From Streptomyces sp. NBC_00459 (GTDB lineage: Bacteria > Actinomycetota > Actinomycetes > Streptomycetales > Streptomycetaceae), in NCBI RefSeq assembly GCF_036013955.1, contig NZ_CP107903.1, forward strand, positions 8,928,001-8,992,000: a stretch of 64,000 bases of DNA, given 5' to 3'. A model generated the notes under the pieces. That model was not told the origin of the DNA and did no database searches. It saw nothing but the letters and a program-made list of their open reading frames with translations. This document shows, piece after piece, positions 42,776 to 50,691 of the stretch; position 1 is the first letter of the stretch, and the number at the start of each line of letters is the position of its first letter. Position numbers and translations under genes: made by a program.

Positions 42776-43777
42776 GTGACCGATTCGTGGGAGCGGGCCA
42801 GGCAGGTGCTCGTAACGGCGGGGCTGCCCCCGGACCACCTCGCGGACCGCCGTCCGCTCACCGGCGGGACGTACAACACCGTCGAGGAACTCCGGCTGGC
42901 CGACGGCAGCAGCTACGTCCTGAAGATCCCACCGCCGGAAACGGTCCCGGGGCTGCGTCACGAGTCCCGACTGCTCGTATCCGAGGCGGAGTTCTACCGA
43001 TCCGCCGCCCCGGTCGGCGTCCCGGCGCCGAGTGTCGTGGCGGTCGGGGACGGTCACCTGCTGATGACCGCCTGCCCGGGCGCCCCCTGGGACGACTCCA
43101 CGACCGGCGCCGAGCAGGAGCTCCTGAGAGGCGAACTGGGCGGCCTGGTGGCACGCCTGCACCAGGTCACCGGGCCCGCCTTCGGCTACCCCTCCGGCGC
43201 CCTCGGGCCCCTCGCCCCCGACTGGCGTACGGCCTTCACGGGGATGCTCGACGCCGTGCTCGACGACGCCGTCCGCTACGAGGCATGGCTGCCGGTTCCG
43301 GCGGACGAGGTGGCCCGTGCCCTCCGGGACTCGTACGACGCCCTTGACGAGGTCACCGTTCCCCAGCTGGTCCACTTCGATCTCTGGCAGGGGAACATCC
43401 TGGTGGACCGTTCGACGGGGGCGCCCCGGATCGGCGGACTCATCGACGGTGAGCGCATGTTCTGGGGCGACCCGGTGGCCGACTTCGTGTCCCTGGCTCT
43501 GCTGGGGGACATCAGGGGCGACGAGGCGTTTCTGAGGGGTTACCGGCAGGCGGGAGGACGGGTCGAGTTCGACGAGGCGACCTGCCGGCGGCTCGCCCTG
43601 TACCGCGCCTACCTGTACCTGATCATGCTGATCGAGACGGTGCCGCGGGCCGTGGGGGAGGAGCGCGTGCGATGGACGCGGGAGGTGGTGGGGCCAGCGC
43701 TGATGGACGCGCTGACGGATCTCCCCGGTTCCACCGTCCGGACGGCGCCGGAGGCAGGGTCCGACCGCGGGAGATGA
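42776..43777 (+). CDS. APH family phosphotransferase
   Basis: A 333-residue aminoglycoside-phosphotransferase-fold kinase. It has an ATP-site lysine in SSYVLKIPPPE, catalytic loop LVHFDLWQGNILVD (His-x-Asp...Asn) and a DFG-like metal site GLIDGERMFWGDPVADF. The family phosphorylates aminoglycosides, macrolides, homoserine, choline and others; nothing here marks a specific antibiotic, so housekeeping or unknown small-molecule phosphorylation is as likely. It starts with GTG and is followed seven bases later by the dipeptidase gene, suggesting one transcript. Confidence 0.88.
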   Translation: MTDSWERARQVLVTAGLPPDHLADRRPLTGGTYNTVEELRLADGSSYVLKIPPPETVPGLRHESRLLVSEAEFYRSAAPVGVPAPSVVAVGDGHLLMTACPGAPWDDSTTGAEQELLRGELGGLVARLHQVTGPAFGYPSGALGPLAPDWRTAFTGMLDAVLDDAVRYEAWLPVPADEVARALRDSYDALDEVTVPQLVHFDLWQGNILVDRSTGAPRIGGLIDGERMFWGDPVADFVSLALLGDIRGDEAFLRGYRQAGGRVEFDEATCRRLALYRAYLYLIMLIETVPRAVGEERVRWTREVVGPALMDALTDLPGSTVRTAPEAGSDRGR

Positions 43778-43784
43778 TCGCGCC

Positions 43785-44447
43785 ATGAACGAGATCATCC
43801 TGATGTCGGACGCGAAGGTTGCCGCCGTGCCCGTCGAGGAGTGCGGTGAGCGTCTGGTGGAGGTGCGAGGCGCCCTGCTCACCGACGACCGGAAGCAACA
43901 GGATTCCGGTGGCGCCCAGTTCCGTCTGCGTCAGGGCGTACTGGACCGGCTGCTCGACGCGCAGGCCCTGCTTCCCGACGGACTGCGGCTGCTGTTCGTC
44001 GAGGGCTACCGGCCGCCCGCCCTGCAACGCCGCTACTTCGAGGAGTACTCCGCCGAGCTGCGGGCCCAGCACCCGGACTGGCCCGCCGACCGGCTCCGCT
44101 CCGCCGCCAGCCGCTATGTCTCCCCGCCCGAGATCGCCCCGCACAGCGCGGGCGCCGCCGTCGACCTGACCCTCGTCGACGCCGACGGCCACGAACTCGA
44201 CCTGGGCACCGCCATGAACGCGAACCCCGAGGACAGCGCGGGCGCCTGCTACACCCACGCCGACAACATCGGCGACGAGGCCCGCGCCCACCGGGAGATC
44301 CTGGGCAAGGCCCTGAGCGGGGCCGGCCTCGTCAACTACCCCACGGAGTGGTGGCACTGGTCCTACGGCGACCGGTACTGGGCGCTGACGACCGGCGCCC
44401 CCACCGCGCTGTACGGCCCCGCGGAACTCGACGCGGGGTCCTCCTGA
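43785..44447 (+). CDS. D-alanyl-D-alanine dipeptidase-like metallopeptidase (M15, VanX type)
   Basis: A 220-residue M15D peptidase. The substrate-binding arginine region is LLFVEGYRPPALQRRYF, the zinc-site motif is PHSAGAAVDLTLVDADG (Ser-x-Gly-x-Ala-x-Asp), and the C-terminal base and ligand are in NYPTEWWHWSYGDRYWA. It is the usual length for VanX-type enzymes, which split D-Ala-D-Ala. There is no signal peptide, so it is cytoplasmic. No VanH, VanA or VanRS genes are beside it, so a recycling or general dipeptidase role is more likely than glycopeptide resistance. Confidence 0.9.
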   Translation: MNEIILMSDAKVAAVPVEECGERLVEVRGALLTDDRKQQDSGGAQFRLRQGVLDRLLDAQALLPDGLRLLFVEGYRPPALQRRYFEEYSAELRAQHPDWPADRLRSAASRYVSPPEIAPHSAGAAVDLTLVDADGHELDLGTAMNANPEDSAGACYTHADNIGDEARAHREILGKALSGAGLVNYPTEWWHWSYGDRYWALTTGAPTALYGPAELDAGSS

Positions 44448-44511
44448 TCACTGGTCCATCGGCTGACGGGGGAAATGGCCCAGTCGGCCCAGTGGCCCGC
44501 CGGACAAGTGG

Positions 44512-45474
44512 CTAGACCGCGAACGCGTCGACGCCGGTCAGACGCGCCGACAGCTCCCACAGCCGGGCCGCCTGCTCGGCGTCGACCGCGTAGTCCCGTA
44601 CGCCGCTGCTCTGGTCGCCCGGAGTCGCGAGCTCGGCGATGTCGCAGTCCTCGCAGTAGACGCCGCCCGTCGTGGCCAGCTGCGGAGAGGTCGCGGCCCA
44701 GACCTGGGTGGCCGCACCCTGCTCGGGTGTCTTGACGCCCGCCAGGTCGGCCAGGTTGCCCTCGGCGTCCCGCCAGCCGCGCTCGATCTGCTCGGCGATC
44801 GGGATGTGACGCTGGAGCGGGGTGAAGATGGCACCGGGGTGGAGCGAGAAGGCCCGTACGCCCTTGTCGCGGCCCAGCCTGTCCAGGTGGACGGCGAACA
44901 GGACGTTCGCCGTCTTGGCCTGGCCGTACGCCTCCCACTTGTCGTAGTCGCGCTGCCAGTGCACGTCGTCCCAGCGGATGCCGGAGAAGTGGTGGCCGCG
45001 CGAGGAGACGGAGACGACACGTGCGCCGCCGGGCTCGATGGCCGGCCACAGCCGGTTGACGAGCGCGAAGTGGCCGAGGTGGTTCGTCGCGAACTGGGCC
45101 TCCCAGCCGGGCCCGACCTGGGTCTCGGGGCAGGCCATGATCCCGGCGTTGTCGATCACGATGTCGAGGGTGCGTCCGGAGGCGAGGAAGCGGTCGGCGA
45201 AGACGCGCACGCTCTCCAGGTCGCCGAGGTCGAGCGCGTCCACCTCGACGCCCTCGACGTCGGCCAGTGCCTCCCTGGCGGTCTCCGGGCGGCGGGCGGG
45301 AACGACGACCCGGGCACCCGCCCTGGTGAGCGCGCGGGTCGTCTCCAGGCCAAGGCCCGAGTAGCCGCCCGTGACGAGGGCGAGCCGCCCGGAGAGGTCG
45401 ATGCCCGCGAGGACGTCGTCGGCGGTGCTCCGGGCGTCGAAGCCCGAGCCGATCTTGTGCTGTGCGGTGGTCAT
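44512..45474 (-). CDS. SDR family NAD(P)-dependent oxidoreductase
   Basis: A 320-residue SDR of the retinol dehydrogenase/protochlorophyllide-reductase-like type. It has VTGGYSGLGLETTRALTRAG near residue 35, IDNAGIMACP, VVSVSSRGHHFSGI and the catalytic YGQAKTANVLF. The C-terminal insert GGVYCEDCDIAELAT is also typical of this branch. The ATG start was taken where homology begins; the longer open frame upstream antisenses the PHP gene. The substrate is unknown. It lies 34 bases downstream of the PHP-domain gene on the same strand. Confidence 0.92.
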   Translation of the reverse strand: MTTAQHKIGSGFDARSTADDVLAGIDLSGRLALVTGGYSGLGLETTRALTRAGARVVVPARRPETAREALADVEGVEVDALDLGDLESVRVFADRFLASGRTLDIVIDNAGIMACPETQVGPGWEAQFATNHLGHFALVNRLWPAIEPGGARVVSVSSRGHHFSGIRWDDVHWQRDYDKWEAYGQAKTANVLFAVHLDRLGRDKGVRAFSLHPGAIFTPLQRHIPIAEQIERGWRDAEGNLADLAGVKTPEQGAATQVWAATSPQLATTGGVYCEDCDIAELATPGDQSSGVRDYAVDAEQAARLWELSARLTGVDAFAV

Positions 45475-45508
45475 GCCCGGCACGCTACGAATTGGAGTGC
45501 GCTCGAAG

Positions 45509-46633
45509 TCAAGCCGCGCCGCCGCTCTCCCCGAGGCGCTGCCCGAGGCCCGGCGGCAGCCTGCGCTCCCGGGTCCAGGCCAGCAGGTCGTCCACCGGCC
45601 AGGTCGTGACCACCCGTTCGGCCGGTACGCCGCACTCCTCGGCGCGGGCGCAGCCGTGGATCTGCCAGTCCAGCTGGCCGGGCGCGTGTGCGTCGGTGTC
45701 GATCGAGAACAGCACGCCCGCCGCCACCGCCTGCCGCAGCAGCCTGCGCGGCGGGTCGAGCCGCTCCGGCCGGCTGTTGATCTCCAGGGCCGTGCCCGTC
45801 TCGGCGCAGGCGGCGAACACCGCGTCCGCGTCGAACTCCGACTCGGGCCGCTCACGGCCCCCACCCCGCTTGCCGCGCCCGCCACCGCCACCCCTGGGCT
45901 CCGGGCCGACCAGCAGTCGCCCGGTGCAGTGCCCGAGCACGTCGGAGTGCGGATCCCGTACGGCGGCCACCATCCGGCGGGTCATCGAGCGCGCGTCCAT
46001 GCGCAGCTTGGAGTGCACGGACACCACGACGACGTCGAGCAGGTCCAACAGCTCCGGGTCCTGGTCCAGCGAACCGTCGTCGAGGATGTCGCACTCGATA
46101 CCGGTGAGCAGCCTGAACGGCGCCCAGGTCGCGTTGAGTTCCCCGACCAGGGCCACCTGCTCGCGCAACCGCTCGGCGGACAGGCCGTGCGCCACCGTGA
46201 GTCGCGGTGAGTGATCGGTGAGCACGGCCCACTCGTGCCCGAGCCGCGCGGCAGTGCGGCCCATCTCCTCGACCGGGCTGCCCCCGTCCGACCAGTCGGA
46301 ATGCAGATGGCAGTCCCCGCGCAGCAGCGCCCGCAGCCGCTCCCCGTCCCGGAGCGGCGGGGTCACCCCCTGTTCACGCTCCAGTTTCTCCAGGTAGCCC
46401 GGCACCTGCCCGGCCAGCGCCTCGCGCACCACCTGCGCGGTCTTCGGGCCGATGCCCTTGAGGGACTCCAGGGTGCCGGCGTCGGCCCGCTGCCGTATCT
46501 CGTCCGGGGGCAGCGCCATCAGCACGTCGATCGCGGTACGGAACGCGCGTACGCGATACGTGGGTGCCAGGGAGCGCTCCAGCAGGAAGGCGATCCGGTC
46601 CAGCGCCTCGACGGGATCCATCGCCATGCCCAT
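45509..46633 (-). CDS. PHP domain-containing protein with helix-hairpin-helix
   Basis: A 374-residue protein. Residues ~1-75 resemble the DNA-polymerase-X-type helical domain and helix-hairpin-helix (VRAFRTAIDVLMALPPDEIR, LESLKGIGPKTAQVVREALA). The PHP phosphoesterase domain follows, with metal motifs RGDCHLHSDWSDGG, AVLTDHSPRLTVAHG, VVSVHSKLRMD, DVLGHCTGR and FSIDTDAHAPGQ. A Gly/Arg-rich insert (GGGGGRGKRGGGRE) interrupts the domain near residue 245. It is probably a metal-dependent phosphoesterase or nuclease acting on DNA ends. The start follows GGAGGT. Confidence 0.9.
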   Translation of the reverse strand: MGMAMDPVEALDRIAFLLERSLAPTYRVRAFRTAIDVLMALPPDEIRQRADAGTLESLKGIGPKTAQVVREALAGQVPGYLEKLEREQGVTPPLRDGERLRALLRGDCHLHSDWSDGGSPVEEMGRTAARLGHEWAVLTDHSPRLTVAHGLSAERLREQVALVGELNATWAPFRLLTGIECDILDDGSLDQDPELLDLLDVVVVSVHSKLRMDARSMTRRMVAAVRDPHSDVLGHCTGRLLVGPEPRGGGGGRGKRGGGRERPESEFDADAVFAACAETGTALEINSRPERLDPPRRLLRQAVAAGVLFSIDTDAHAPGQLDWQIHGCARAEECGVPAERVVTTWPVDDLLAWTRERRLPPGLGQRLGESGGAA

Positions 46634-46756
46634 CGTCACCTCCGCCTCCAGCGTCGCGCGGGCTCGGCGGGTCCGCACCACGGAGAGGCGGAGGCGACCG
46701 TTCCGGAACCGTCCGTGGCCGGTACACGATGGCCGGATCCGCTCTACGCTCGATGC

Positions 46757-47002
46757 ATGACCGAAATAGCGAGCCCTTACATGTCCCATCCGCGGATCAT
46801 GGTGCTCGGGGTGCAGCCGGGCGTCCCGCCGTTCCGGATCGTGGAGATCGACGGTGAGGTGGCCGGAGCGGCGCGGACGCTCACCGATGTACTGAGAGTC
46901 GCCGCCGCGGCCGGTATCACGGTTCATGATCTCGACGATCCGGACACGGTCCGCTGGGTCGGCGGCGACAAGTTCACCTGGTCGAGGTCGAGGTCCAGGT
47001 GA
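46757..47002 (+). CDS. Small hypothetical protein
   Basis: An 81-residue protein I do not recognise as a named family. It has a strand-rich first half (RIMVLGVQPGVPPFRIVEID), an alanine-rich helix (TLTDVLRVAAAAGITVHDLD) and a short tail WVGGDKFTW ending in SRSRSR. There is no signal peptide. Transcription is away from the PHP gene. The ATG at the start of the conserved-looking region is preferred; the frame is open much further upstream but antisense to the PHP gene. Confidence 0.65.
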   Translation: MTEIASPYMSHPRIMVLGVQPGVPPFRIVEIDGEVAGAARTLTDVLRVAAAAGITVHDLDDPDTVRWVGGDKFTWSRSRSR

Positions 47003-47032
47003 CCGGCTTCGGTGGCCCGCTGGGCCGCCGCG

Positions 47033-47725
47033 CTATGCCCGCTGCCGCTTGGGTGCGTGCACCGCGCGGCTGAGCCGGCGGCCGAGGAGCAGGTAACCGA
47101 TCAGCGCGCCCGTGGTGTTGAGGATGACGTCGTCGATGTCGAAGGCGCGCCCGGTGATCATCGCACCCTGGGCCACCTCGACCATGAGCATGACGAGTGC
47201 GGTCAGGAACAGCACCCGGAGAAGTCCCCGTGTCCGCGGCGCCACGATCGGCATCAGGACACCGAAGGGCACACCGAGGAGGACGTTTCCGCCGATCTGC
47301 CGGATGGCGTCCCGCATTTCGGGCTGGTCGAGGTAGGCGCGCAGCGAGCGGCCAGGATGGAAGTTGGTGTGGGTCAGCGCCACGGACGCGGGGGACGGCT
47401 CAAGGGTCAGCCGGGCCAGGATCACGGCGAACGCCACCATGAACACGAAGGCGCACAGGACCGTCAGCACCCGGGCCAGGAAGGCGAACGGCCGACGCTT
47501 CGGCCGGGCCGCCTCGGGCGGCGGTTTCGGGGCGGCCTTCGGGGCCTTCCGGGTCTTCGACGAGAACTTCGACGAGAACTTTGACGACAACTTCGAGGAC
47601 GACTTCGGCGTGGACCTGGTCGTGGACTTGGACGCGGACCTGGGCGGGATCTCGGGCGGCTTGCTCTCGGCCTTCGTCGGGCGCAGACGTAGCGCGGCGA
47701 GGGCGCGTGGAGCTGATCGGGCCAT
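47033..47725 (-). CDS. VanZ family membrane protein with Ser/Lys repeat N-terminus
   Basis: A 230-residue protein. The first ~75 residues are a basic, low-complexity region with SSKLSSKFSSKFSSKTRKAP and KPPPEAARPKRRP. Four hydrophobic segments follow (VLTVLCAFVFMVAFAVILAR, GGNVLLGVPFGVLMPIV, LRVLFLTALVMLMVEVAQGA, DDVILNTTGALIGYLLLG) with the VanZ-like MITGRAFDIDDVILN. VanZ proteins are small membrane proteins, some affecting teicoplanin sensitivity; the activity is unknown. An ATG after GGAGG is preferred over the preceding TTG. The repeat tract at the DNA level is listed separately. Confidence 0.88.
   Translation of the reverse strand: MARSAPRALAALRLRPTKAESKPPEIPPRSASKSTTRSTPKSSSKLSSKFSSKFSSKTRKAPKAAPKPPPEAARPKRRPFAFLARVLTVLCAFVFMVAFAVILARLTLEPSPASVALTHTNFHPGRSLRAYLDQPEMRDAIRQIGGNVLLGVPFGVLMPIVAPRTRGLLRVLFLTALVMLMVEVAQGAMITGRAFDIDDVILNTTGALIGYLLLGRRLSRAVHAPKRQRA
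47550..47645. repeat. Short tandem repeat tract inside the VanZ-family gene
   Basis: On the plus strand, units of the form GACGAGAACTTC recur three to four times with drift, then GACTTGGACGCGGACCTG-like units. On the coding strand they give Ser-Ser-Lys-Phe and Lys-Ser-Thr-type repeats. Expansion or contraction by slippage is plausible. Confidence 0.6.
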
Positions 47726-47840
47726 CAAAGTCCTCCGGTCATCAACTGAACAACCCCGTGCGGTGCCAGCTACCCCCGAACAGGACGAGAATGCCGCTCC
47801 GGCCTGCCCGGATCCCAGGACCCGGGCAGACCGGCTTCGC

Positions 47841-48500
47841 TCAGGTCCCGTAGGTCACCTTCACGTCCGTGAAACCGAGGGAGCCGAGCAGGCCCTTGAG
47901 CATGGTGGTCGTGTTCTGCTCGGCACGCACGGTCAGTTCGCTCTCCTTCGCCGCGTCGCCGATGTGCCGGGCCGCGAGCTTCTGGACGGCCTGTTCGTCG
48001 TTGGGGTTGTCGGAGAAGAGGTCGGTGATCCGGTCGAAGATTCCGCGCTGCTTGGAGACCGCATAGGAGCGGTCGGGGTTCAGCGCGGGCTTTCCGAGTG
48101 CCGCGTGCGGCAGCCGGAGCGTCGCTGACGTGCGGTCCTTGTTGACCGTCACGTCGTTCTTCGCGACCTTGCCGAGATCGACATAGGCGTCGACCGTCCC
48201 GGCACCCACATAGAGCACACGGGTGCCCTTGATCGCGTCGGGCAGGTACTTGGTGTCCTTCTCCAGGTCCACGACGACCTGGAAGTTGCCGGACGCCGCG
48301 TCGTAACGGCTCATGTCCTGGATGGATTCGAGGAGCACGGGTCCTGAACGGTCGTGCGTCTCCTCGCCGAAGATGTCCCCCAGCCCCGGCAGCACCGCCA
48401 GCCGGAGCCCGGCCAGCAGCAGCGCGAACACCAGTACCACGCCACTGAGCACCTTGGCCCAGAGGGGCATGCGTCGCACGGCCTTGATGGGCGTCGTCAT
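47841..48500 (-). CDS. DUF4230 domain-containing protein
   Basis: A 219-residue protein with one N-terminal membrane segment (KVLSGVVLVFALLLAGLRLA) and an extracellular DUF4230 domain. Blocks are LLESIQDMSRYDAASGNFQV, GTRVLYVGAGTVDAYVDLGK and TVRAEQNTTTMLKGLLGSLG. This matches DUF4230 proteins of Gram-positives; the function is unknown, probably cell-envelope related. AGGAGG lies upstream of the ATG. It ends 115 bases before the VanZ-family gene, on the same strand. Confidence 0.88.
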   Translation of the reverse strand: MTTPIKAVRRMPLWAKVLSGVVLVFALLLAGLRLAVLPGLGDIFGEETHDRSGPVLLESIQDMSRYDAASGNFQVVVDLEKDTKYLPDAIKGTRVLYVGAGTVDAYVDLGKVAKNDVTVNKDRTSATLRLPHAALGKPALNPDRSYAVSKQRGIFDRITDLFSDNPNDEQAVQKLAARHIGDAAKESELTVRAEQNTTTMLKGLLGSLGFTDVKVTYGT

Positions 48501-48597
48501 GGCGACGGACCTCCTTCTTCCTACGTACTGAACCGGATGCCCGCCAAATGCCCTGCCAGACCGTCCTGTTGACGTATCGCAACAATTGAGAGCGGGA

Positions 48598-50475
48598 CTA
48601 CCGGAGCGCGCGGTCTCCCGAGACGCGCGACCACCACACACCCTCGCCGTGCGTCAGCCCCGGCAACCGCAGTTCGGCCTCGCGCACCCGCCGCGCCGCC
48701 AGCTCACCGGTGAGGTGCCAGCCGGTACTGCCAACCGTGGTCCGGCCGAACTCCGCGCCGAGGGACGCGAGCAGACCGGTCACGGGCGCCAGCGCGGTCG
48801 CCGGGATCTCCAACTCGAAGGCGTGGTACGGCTCGTACACCCGTGTCCCGGCCCGCTCCAGGGCGCGGCGCAGTACCACCGGCGTGAGCGCCCGGAAGTC
48901 CGCGGCGGTGCTGAGCGGCCCGACGAACCCGGAGCGGACAAGGACGACCCGGCAGTCGGTGACCGGCCACTCGTGCGGCCCCGCCAGCAGGCCGGCATGG
49001 ACGGTGTCCTCGATCGCCTGGTGGAACGCGCGGGGGAGCGCGCCGAGTTCGGTCTCGTACGTGAACACCGCGCCCGAACCGGGCGGTCCCGGCTCGACAC
49101 GCAGCCCGACCGTCGCGAAGCAGCGGGCGCGGTCGAGCCACGGGTTCTCCTCGGACGCCTCGCCGGTGCCCCTGGGCCGCTCCAGGAACCGGACGCGGCT
49201 CGGCTCGAACTCGGCGTCGATGCCGAAGTCCTGGACGAGGGTGGCGGCGAGGACCTCCTTCTGCACCTCGCCGTAGAGCAACAGAGCCGTGCTGCCGTCG
49301 GCCGCGGGCCGGGCGTGGGTCAGCGGATCCTGGTCGGCGAGGGTCAGCAGGGCCGAGCGCAGGCGCGCCGACTGCTGAGGGTGCCGGGCCCGGACCAGGG
49401 TCTCCAGTGTGGGCGGTGCGAACTGCGGGGCGCGGTCGGTGAGTTCGCCGAGGCGGTCGCCGACGCGGACAGCGCCGAGACCGGTCAGGGCGGCGATGTT
49501 CCCGGCGGTGAGCGGGCCTCGGCGGCCGATCACCGCAAGGCCGGTGACCCGGCCGGGGACCTCGCTGGTCCGGCCGTCGGCCTCGCGCCGCAGGAACGTC
49601 AGCCGCTGACGCTCCGTCACCTCACCCTCGTACAACCGCAGATACGCCGTCCGCGCCCCGTCGGGTGCGGGGCGTACGGCGAACACCGTGCCGCGTGGGG
49701 CCGCGTCCGCGCCGGCCGGGGCGGGCCGGGGGATCAGCCGGGTCAGGGCACCGACGAGTTCGGGTACGCCCTGGCCGCCCAGCGCGGAGCCGAAGAGGAG
49801 CGGGTGGAGCGAGCCGTCGGCCGTGCGGGCGGCCAGGGCCTTCTCCAGCTCGTCCGGGGTCGGCGCGGGGCCGTCCACGAGCGCCGCCAGAACGCCCGGG
49901 TCGACCTCGGCGATCGCCTCCGCCGTGCCCGTGGCGGTGAGGGGGCGGGGCCGGGTGCGGGCGGCCGGAGTGCCGACGCCGTCGATGTCGGTCAGCGGGA
50001 CGATGTGCGGGGTCAGACGGCGGCGGACGTCCGTCAGCAGGGCCTCGGACCGGGCACCCGCGCGGTCGATCTTGTTGACGAAGACCAGCGTGGGCAGCCG
50101 CAGCCGCCGCAGGGTCCTCATCAGCACGCGCGTCTGCGCCTGGACGCCCTCCACGGCGGAAAGCAGCAGCACCGCGCCGTCCAGGACCTCCAGGGCGCGT
50201 TCGACCTCGGCGATGAAGTCGGAGTGCCCGGGGGTGTCGATGAGGTTGACCTGGGTGTCGCCTGCCGTGAACGCGGCGACCGCCGAACGGATGGTGATCC
50301 CGCGCTGCCGCTCGATCGCGCCGTCGTCCGTCCGGGTGTCACCGGCGTCGACGCTGCCGAGCCGGTCGATCGCGCCCGAGTCGAACAGCAGCCGCTCGGT
50401 GAGACTGGTCTTACCGGCGTCGACGTGGGCCAGGATGCCGATGTTCAGGGTGTGCGGGGTGTGCGGGGTCTGCAT
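48598..50475 (-). CDS. EF-G-like GTPase, tetracycline ribosomal-protection (OtrA/TetM) family
   Basis: A 625-residue translational GTPase. The N-terminal G domain has G1 ILAHVDAGKTSLTERLL, G2 QRGITIRSAVAAF, G3 LIDTPGHSDFIAEVERALE and G4 VNKIDRAG. EF-G-like domains II-V follow, with the ribosomal-protection pattern RVRFLERPRGTGEA, and it lacks canonical EF-G features. Length is close to OtrA/TetM (about 640-665). Such proteins release tetracycline from the ribosome; Streptomyces paralogues occur without a tetracycline cluster, so actual resistance is not implied. It converges with nothing and is flanked by same-strand DUF4230 and divergent PRPP synthetase genes. Confidence 0.9.
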   Translation of the reverse strand: MQTPHTPHTLNIGILAHVDAGKTSLTERLLFDSGAIDRLGSVDAGDTRTDDGAIERQRGITIRSAVAAFTAGDTQVNLIDTPGHSDFIAEVERALEVLDGAVLLLSAVEGVQAQTRVLMRTLRRLRLPTLVFVNKIDRAGARSEALLTDVRRRLTPHIVPLTDIDGVGTPAARTRPRPLTATGTAEAIAEVDPGVLAALVDGPAPTPDELEKALAARTADGSLHPLLFGSALGGQGVPELVGALTRLIPRPAPAGADAAPRGTVFAVRPAPDGARTAYLRLYEGEVTERQRLTFLRREADGRTSEVPGRVTGLAVIGRRGPLTAGNIAALTGLGAVRVGDRLGELTDRAPQFAPPTLETLVRARHPQQSARLRSALLTLADQDPLTHARPAADGSTALLLYGEVQKEVLAATLVQDFGIDAEFEPSRVRFLERPRGTGEASEENPWLDRARCFATVGLRVEPGPPGSGAVFTYETELGALPRAFHQAIEDTVHAGLLAGPHEWPVTDCRVVLVRSGFVGPLSTAADFRALTPVVLRRALERAGTRVYEPYHAFELEIPATALAPVTGLLASLGAEFGRTTVGSTGWHLTGELAARRVREAELRLPGLTHGEGVWWSRVSGDRALR

Positions 50476-50691
50476 GGGTGGTCGAGTCCTCGAGAACGGT
50501 GTTCCGGCATGGGCGGAGGGTTCCGAGGAAACGGCGCATTCCGTGCTCCTGAGGTCGGGGGGATTCGGCCGTGGCCATCATGGCGCAGCCCCGGCGGCCG
50601 GCCGCAACCGAATATCCCGGCCGGGTGGCGGTCCGGGAAGGTAAGTAGCATGGGCACCGGCCGACCGGAATGATCATGCTAGGAGCAGATC

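Noticed and set aside
46700..46709. Palindrome GTTCCGGAAC upstream of the small protein
   Set aside because: It is only 10 bp long, the symmetry does not extend, and it lies before two genes without a local regulator; chance is likely in GC-rich DNA.
46211..46756. Long N-terminal extension of the small protein at 46757
   Set aside because: These codons are antisense to the PHP-domain gene; the conserved-looking part starts at the ATG at 46757.
47364..48128. Plus-strand frame with striking acidic repeats (FDENFDENFDDNFEDDF)
   Set aside because: It is the antisense of the Ser/Lys repeat tract of the VanZ-family gene, which has membrane segments and a good ribosome-binding site; no start signal or motif supports the plus-strand frame.
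42776..50475. APH-like kinase, VanX-like dipeptidase, VanZ-like protein and OtrA-like GTPase read as an antibiotic-resistance island
   Set aside because: The genes are on different strands and interspersed with unrelated ones, there are no mobile-element remnants, and no VanHAX or VanRS set is present; all four families have non-resistance members in Streptomyces.
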